Shown: positions 32,112-34,837 of the stretch, piece after piece | How positions within the stretch are numbered: position 1 is the first letter of the stretch | How the letters are laid out: each line of letters opens with the position of its first letter | Assembly: GCA_003331985.1 (NCBI GenBank) | Contig: QOQK01000008.1 | Coordinates: 1-34,837 of the forward strand | DNA: 34,837 nt | From: PS1 clade bacterium | GTDB lineage: Bacteria > Pseudomonadota > Alphaproteobacteria > RS24 | Reading direction: 5' to 3' | Position numbers and translations under genes: made by a program | Notes under the pieces: model-generated | Database searches by the model: none | The model's input: the letters and a program-made list of their open reading frames with translations, nothing else | Told to the model about the DNA's origin: nothing

Positions 32112-33158
32112 GTGTTCATCTTAAAAGACAAAATTTTTACACTTCTTTTTATGACTTGCTTTGTCTTGACTGGTTCGCTGTTTAATCCAGAACACAGCGA
32201 AGCAAATTCAGGCGAGGTAAATGTTTACTCTTATCGCCAGCCTTTTCTGGTGAAACCTCTATTTGACAAATTTACCGACCAAACCGGCATTAAGGTTAAC
32301 GTTATATTTGCTCAAAAAGGCCTGCTAGAGAAAATCAAATTGGAAGGGCAGCGCAGTCCAGCAGATGTTCTCCTCACAGTGGATATTACGCGTCTACTCG
32401 AGGCGTCTCAGACGATTGCCCAAGAAGTAAACTCAGATATTCTGATACAATATATCCCACCGGCTTTTCGCGGACAACAAAATCGATGGTTCGGCCTTAC
32501 CCATCGCGCACGAGTGGCTTTTGTATCCAATCGACTGCCGGAGGTGACCCAACTTACCTATGCTGAACTGGCAGATCCAAAATGGCAGGGAAAAATATGT
32601 ACGCGTTCAGGCCAACACCCATACAATCTTGCCATGTTCGCTGCTTACCTGACAAAACATGGCGAAGCGGCTACGCAAGAGTGGCTGGGGAGCCTTAAAA
32701 AAAATCTGGCGCGCAAACCTTCAGGCAACGATAGGGCTCAAGTCCGTGCTGTCTATGCCGGGGAATGTGATATAGCTATCGGGAACACTTATTATATGGG
32801 TGCCATGGTTGAAAATGATAAAAACCCGGAGCAAAAAGAATGGGCTCAATCCGTTCACATGGTTTTTCCAGATAATCACACCACGGGCTCACATGTTAAT
32901 TTATCCGGCATGGTGATGGCACGTTATGCGCCCAATAAAAAAAATGCGCAAAAACTCATGGAATTTCTTGTTTCACAGGCAGCCCAAAAGATTTATGCCA
33001 ATTTGAACTATGAATACCCTGTCAGAGCCGACACATTGCCGTCACCACTTGTTCAATCATGGGGTGCGCTGAAGCCGGACACGACACATGCTGCGGATAT
33101 TGCTGCAAACCGAACAAAAGCCAGCCGGTTGGTCGATATTGTGGGCTATGACAGATAA
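32112..33158 (+). CDS. Iron(III) ABC transporter, periplasmic substrate-binding protein (FutA/FbpA type)
   Basis: A 348-residue exported protein with a signal peptide ending near EHSEA. NVYSYRQPFLVKPLFDKFTDQTGIKVNVIFAQKG and ADVLLTVDITRLLEA belong to the FutA/FbpA iron-binding branch of the family-1 binding proteins. The Tyr pair in IGNTYYMGAM corresponds to the ferric-ion ligands, and KICTRSGQHPYNLAMFAAYL is also typical. The GTG at 32112 has AAGG seven bases upstream; a TTG two codons earlier is the alternative. It lies 38 bases after the SDR gene. The matching permease and ATPase are not in the window, so this is an orphan binding protein here. Confidence 0.88.
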   Translation: MFILKDKIFTLLFMTCFVLTGSLFNPEHSEANSGEVNVYSYRQPFLVKPLFDKFTDQTGIKVNVIFAQKGLLEKIKLEGQRSPADVLLTVDITRLLEASQTIAQEVNSDILIQYIPPAFRGQQNRWFGLTHRARVAFVSNRLPEVTQLTYAELADPKWQGKICTRSGQHPYNLAMFAAYLTKHGEAATQEWLGSLKKNLARKPSGNDRAQVRAVYAGECDIAIGNTYYMGAMVENDKNPEQKEWAQSVHMVFPDNHTTGSHVNLSGMVMARYAPNKKNAQKLMEFLVSQAAQKIYANLNYEYPVRADTLPSPLVQSWGALKPDTTHAADIAANRTKASRLVDIVGYDR

Positions 33159-33290
33159 TAACCCGGTTTTAAAGTAACCCTCTCAGTTTATGAGCTGTTA
33201 ACCTAAAATATGCACAATATTTAATCATATTATTTATGTGATTAATAAATAGGCAAATTATACAGACCTTCAGAAGCATCACATAGGCTT

Positions 33291-33317
33291 AAAAAACGAG
33301 CCGGAAGCCGTTTATTT
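33291..33317 (+). terminator. Possible bulged hairpin terminator after the iron-binding protein gene
   Basis: AAACG-(A)-GC (33294-33301) pairs with GC-CGTTT (33307-33313), seven pairs with one bulge and a five-base loop, followed by the weak T tract ATTT. It lies 130 bases after the stop codon in a 291-base AT-rich gap. The stem is weak, so the call is tentative. Confidence 0.3.
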
Positions 33318-33375
33318 AAAATTTAATTAATAATATCAAATATTTATAAAATATAACTTTCATATTATAAATTTT

Positions 33376-33391
33376 TGGCACAGTTCGTGAA
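33376..33391 (+). promoter_or_regulatory. Sigma-54-like promoter for the porin-amt unit
   Basis: A perfect -24 element TGGCAC (33376-33381), a five-base spacer, then GTGAA (33387-33391) at the -12 position, where consensus is TTGCA/T. The GG to -12 G spacing is right, but the -12 C is replaced by A. It would start transcription about 45 bases before the porin ATG, and nitrogen genes such as amt are commonly sigma-54 dependent. Confidence 0.4.
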
Positions 33392-33449
33392 TAAGTATGT
33401 ATGTGTAAGCCCTCCTTGCACATTGAACAACATTGAAAGGATTTTAAAA

Positions 33450-34124
33450 ATGTTAATTTCACTCAAAGACCATCTGGTAAAAACAACAGCAATTGGACTT
33501 TTACTAGGTTCTGCATCCTTGGTAACCCCAGCAAAAGCAGAGTCTTCCCTAGAAGGTAACATCGGTTTCACGAACAATTACGTCTGGCGCGGCATGACTC
33601 AGACCGATGACCAAGCAGCCATATCTGGTGGGCTAGATTTCTCTGCTGGCGGTTTCTATGCAGGCACTTGGGCATCAAACGTTGACTTTGCAGATGATAC
33701 AAATTCTGAACAAGACGTTTACTTCGGTTACGCCGGTGATGCGGGAGATGTTAGTTATGATGTTGGTTACATTGCCTACATGTATTCAGGCGGTGATGAC
33801 TTAGACTTTTCAGAAATATATGTTTCAGTAGGCGCTGCTGGTTTTTCATTAACATATTCATATCTAGTTGATGCAGATTACGATGCTGATAGTGGAGATG
33901 AGACTTATCTTGCTCTTGATTATGAACTCCCATTGACTGGCGATTTTGGCGTTAGCCTTCACTACGGTATCTACGACAAAGACTCTGTCGCAGATGAACA
34001 AACAGATTTTGGAATGACCATCTCTAAAGACGATTTTTCACTTACATTTAGTCAAGTTGATGATGAGTTTTTCGCAAATGATGAAGACATGAAAATCTTC
34101 GTCTCTTACGGAATCGGATTCTAA
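33450..34124 (+). CDS. TorF family putative outer-membrane porin
   Basis: A 224-residue protein with a signal peptide ending PAKA-ESSLEG. The family signature is NIGFTNNYVWRGMTQTDDQAAISGGLDFSAGGFYAGTWASNVDF broken into barrel strands; the rest alternates aromatic and polar residues and ends in Phe (FVSYGIGF), as outer-membrane barrels do. It is very acidic in its loops. The ATG at 33450 with AAGG upstream begins the signal peptide; a longer frame from 33375 would start inside the promoter. It precedes the ammonium transporter by 56 bases with no terminator between them, suggesting they are co-transcribed. Codons ending in T (GGT, GCT) are frequent, consistent with high expression. Confidence 0.88.
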   Translation: MLISLKDHLVKTTAIGLLLGSASLVTPAKAESSLEGNIGFTNNYVWRGMTQTDDQAAISGGLDFSAGGFYAGTWASNVDFADDTNSEQDVYFGYAGDAGDVSYDVGYIAYMYSGGDDLDFSEIYVSVGAAGFSLTYSYLVDADYDADSGDETYLALDYELPLTGDFGVSLHYGIYDKDSVADEQTDFGMTISKDDFSLTFSQVDDEFFANDEDMKIFVSYGIGF

Positions 34125-34180
34125 TAATCATTTAATTTTTTTAACGACTGTATTTTCATTTTAATAATAGGGAGTAAATG

Positions 34181-34837
34181 ATGTCTTTTATTAAAAAACC
34201 AGGATTTCAGTTTTTTATCTTTTTTGGAATTTTTGCATTAATTGCAGGAATTGCACATGCTGAGGTAAGCGCTGAAACCCAATATGTATTCAATACTTTC
34301 CTCTTTCTTGTGTGTGGATTCTTGGTCATGTTTATGGCTGCGGGCTTCGCCATGTTGGAAGCTGGTAGTGTTCGATCTAAAAACGCTGCAGCAATTTGTA
34401 TTAAGAACATCTCGTTGTATTCTACAGCCGGCCTTCTTTACTGGCTCGTTGGTTATAACCTCATGTATGGCGTCGATGAAGGTGGATTTCTCGGTGGTTT
34501 AAGTGTTTGGACAGCTGATGATCTAGCAGTTGGAGCTGAAACACCAGATTATTCTGGTGGATATGCATCTGGCTCTGATTGGTATTTCCAGATGGTATTT
34601 TGTGCAACTACTGCCTCAATAGTCTCTGGAACAATTGCCGAGCGTCTAAAAATTTGGCCTTTCCTTATCTTCACGCTAGTTCTCACTGGTTTCATCTATC
34701 CTATTGTTGGTGGATGGGAATGGGGCGGCGGTTTCTTGGATGCTAACTTTGCATTCTCTGATTTCGCTGGTTCAACCTTGGTACACTCTACAGGCGGATG
34801 GGCAGCTCTTGCAGGTGCAATCGTCATTGGTGCACGT
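34181..34837 (+). CDS. amt: Ammonium transporter (partial, C-terminus outside the window)
   Basis: The first 219 codons of an Amt/AmtB protein; the frame is open to the last base. A signal-like first helix (FFIFFGIFALIAGIAHA) is followed by FLVMFMAAGFAMLEAGSVRSKNAAAICIKNI, with the AGxVRxKN segment typical of Amt. Later FQMVFCATTASIVSGTIAERLKIWPFLIF provides pore residues, and FAGSTLVHSTGGWAALAGAIVIGAR contains the twin-histidine pore His of the DFAGSxVVH motif. GGGAG is six bases before the ATG at 34181 (an ATG at 34178 is the alternative). No glnK gene precedes it; the porin does. Confidence 0.95.
   Translation, partial: MSFIKKPGFQFFIFFGIFALIAGIAHAEVSAETQYVFNTFLFLVCGFLVMFMAAGFAMLEAGSVRSKNAAAICIKNISLYSTAGLLYWLVGYNLMYGVDEGGFLGGLSVWTADDLAVGAETPDYSGGYASGSDWYFQMVFCATTASIVSGTIAERLKIWPFLIFTLVLTGFIYPIVGGWEWGGGFLDANFAFSDFAGSTLVHSTGGWAALAGAIVIGAR

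Noticed and set aside
33316-33330. TTAA-N7-TTAA, the CtrA-box pattern, between the iron-binding protein and porin genes
   Set aside because: The surrounding sequence is almost only A and T, so the pattern is expected by chance; no other CtrA half-sites support it.
1-34837. Mobile elements, prophage, CRISPR arrays, toxin-antitoxin or defence genes
   Set aside because: No transposase, integrase, direct-repeat array, phage gene or restriction or defence domain could be recognised on either strand; gene content is mostly core metabolism.

Overview
The window is a chromosomal segment of an alphaproteobacterium of moderate to low GC content. The lineage call rests on several things seen together: a GcrA cell-cycle regulator, a class I lysyl-tRNA synthetase, a SAM-II riboswitch in front of metZ, the long two-domain form of dCTP deaminase, a DUF952-pyrD pair, and a TauE/SafE-TIGR02186 pair. 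The genus cannot be told from the sequence. No insertion sequence, prophage, integrase, CRISPR array or rRNA was found; this is mostly ordinary core genome.

Layout. Bases 1-1.9 kb hold the first codons of murA with its small upstream partner, a tRNA-Thr(GGT), a YfcG-like glutathione S-transferase and an outer-membrane beta-barrel gene broken by one frameshift. At 1.9-5.3 kb lies class I ribonucleotide reductase nrdA-nrdB with its own terminator and a long upstream region carrying an NrdR-like box and a perfect DnaA box. At 5.3-7.3 kb are a DUF1475 membrane protein, an exported MsrB and an alpha/beta hydrolase. At 7.5-10.5 kb a four-gene plus-strand run encodes a TauE/SafE exporter, a TIGR02186 protein, a CcdA-like thiol-electron transporter and a DUF3429 protein. 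At 10.5-14.6 kb a minus-strand run encodes lysS, a DUF952 protein, a PyrD-ArsC fusion and a TetR regulator. At 14.8-16.8 kb are a TerB-family protein and a membrane glycosyltransferase. At 16.8-19.5 kb dcd and metZ diverge from a region that contains the SAM-II riboswitch. Then come apaG-trkH (19.5-21.3 kb) and a long minus-strand run argD-argF-hslO-lipoprotein-MFP-RND (29.5-21.4 kb). At 29.7-31.2 kb an ABC-2 permease diverges from gcrA. The right end holds an SDR, an iron-type periplasmic binding protein, a TorF-family porin and the start of an ammonium transporter that leaves the window.

How the genes fit together. nrdAB, dcd and pyrD all feed nucleotide and dNTP supply. The only two perfect DnaA boxes I noticed lie in the upstream regions of nrdAB and gcrA, which points to coupling of dNTP supply and cell-cycle control to replication initiation. 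The CcdA-like protein could supply reducing power to the periplasm, where the nearby single-cysteine MsrB would need it. The porin-amt pair with a sigma-54-like promoter looks like a nitrogen-scavenging unit. The most unusual items are the PyrD-ArsC fusion frame, the TauE-TIGR02186-CcdA cluster of unknown substrate, and the composition mosaic inside the RND pump genes.
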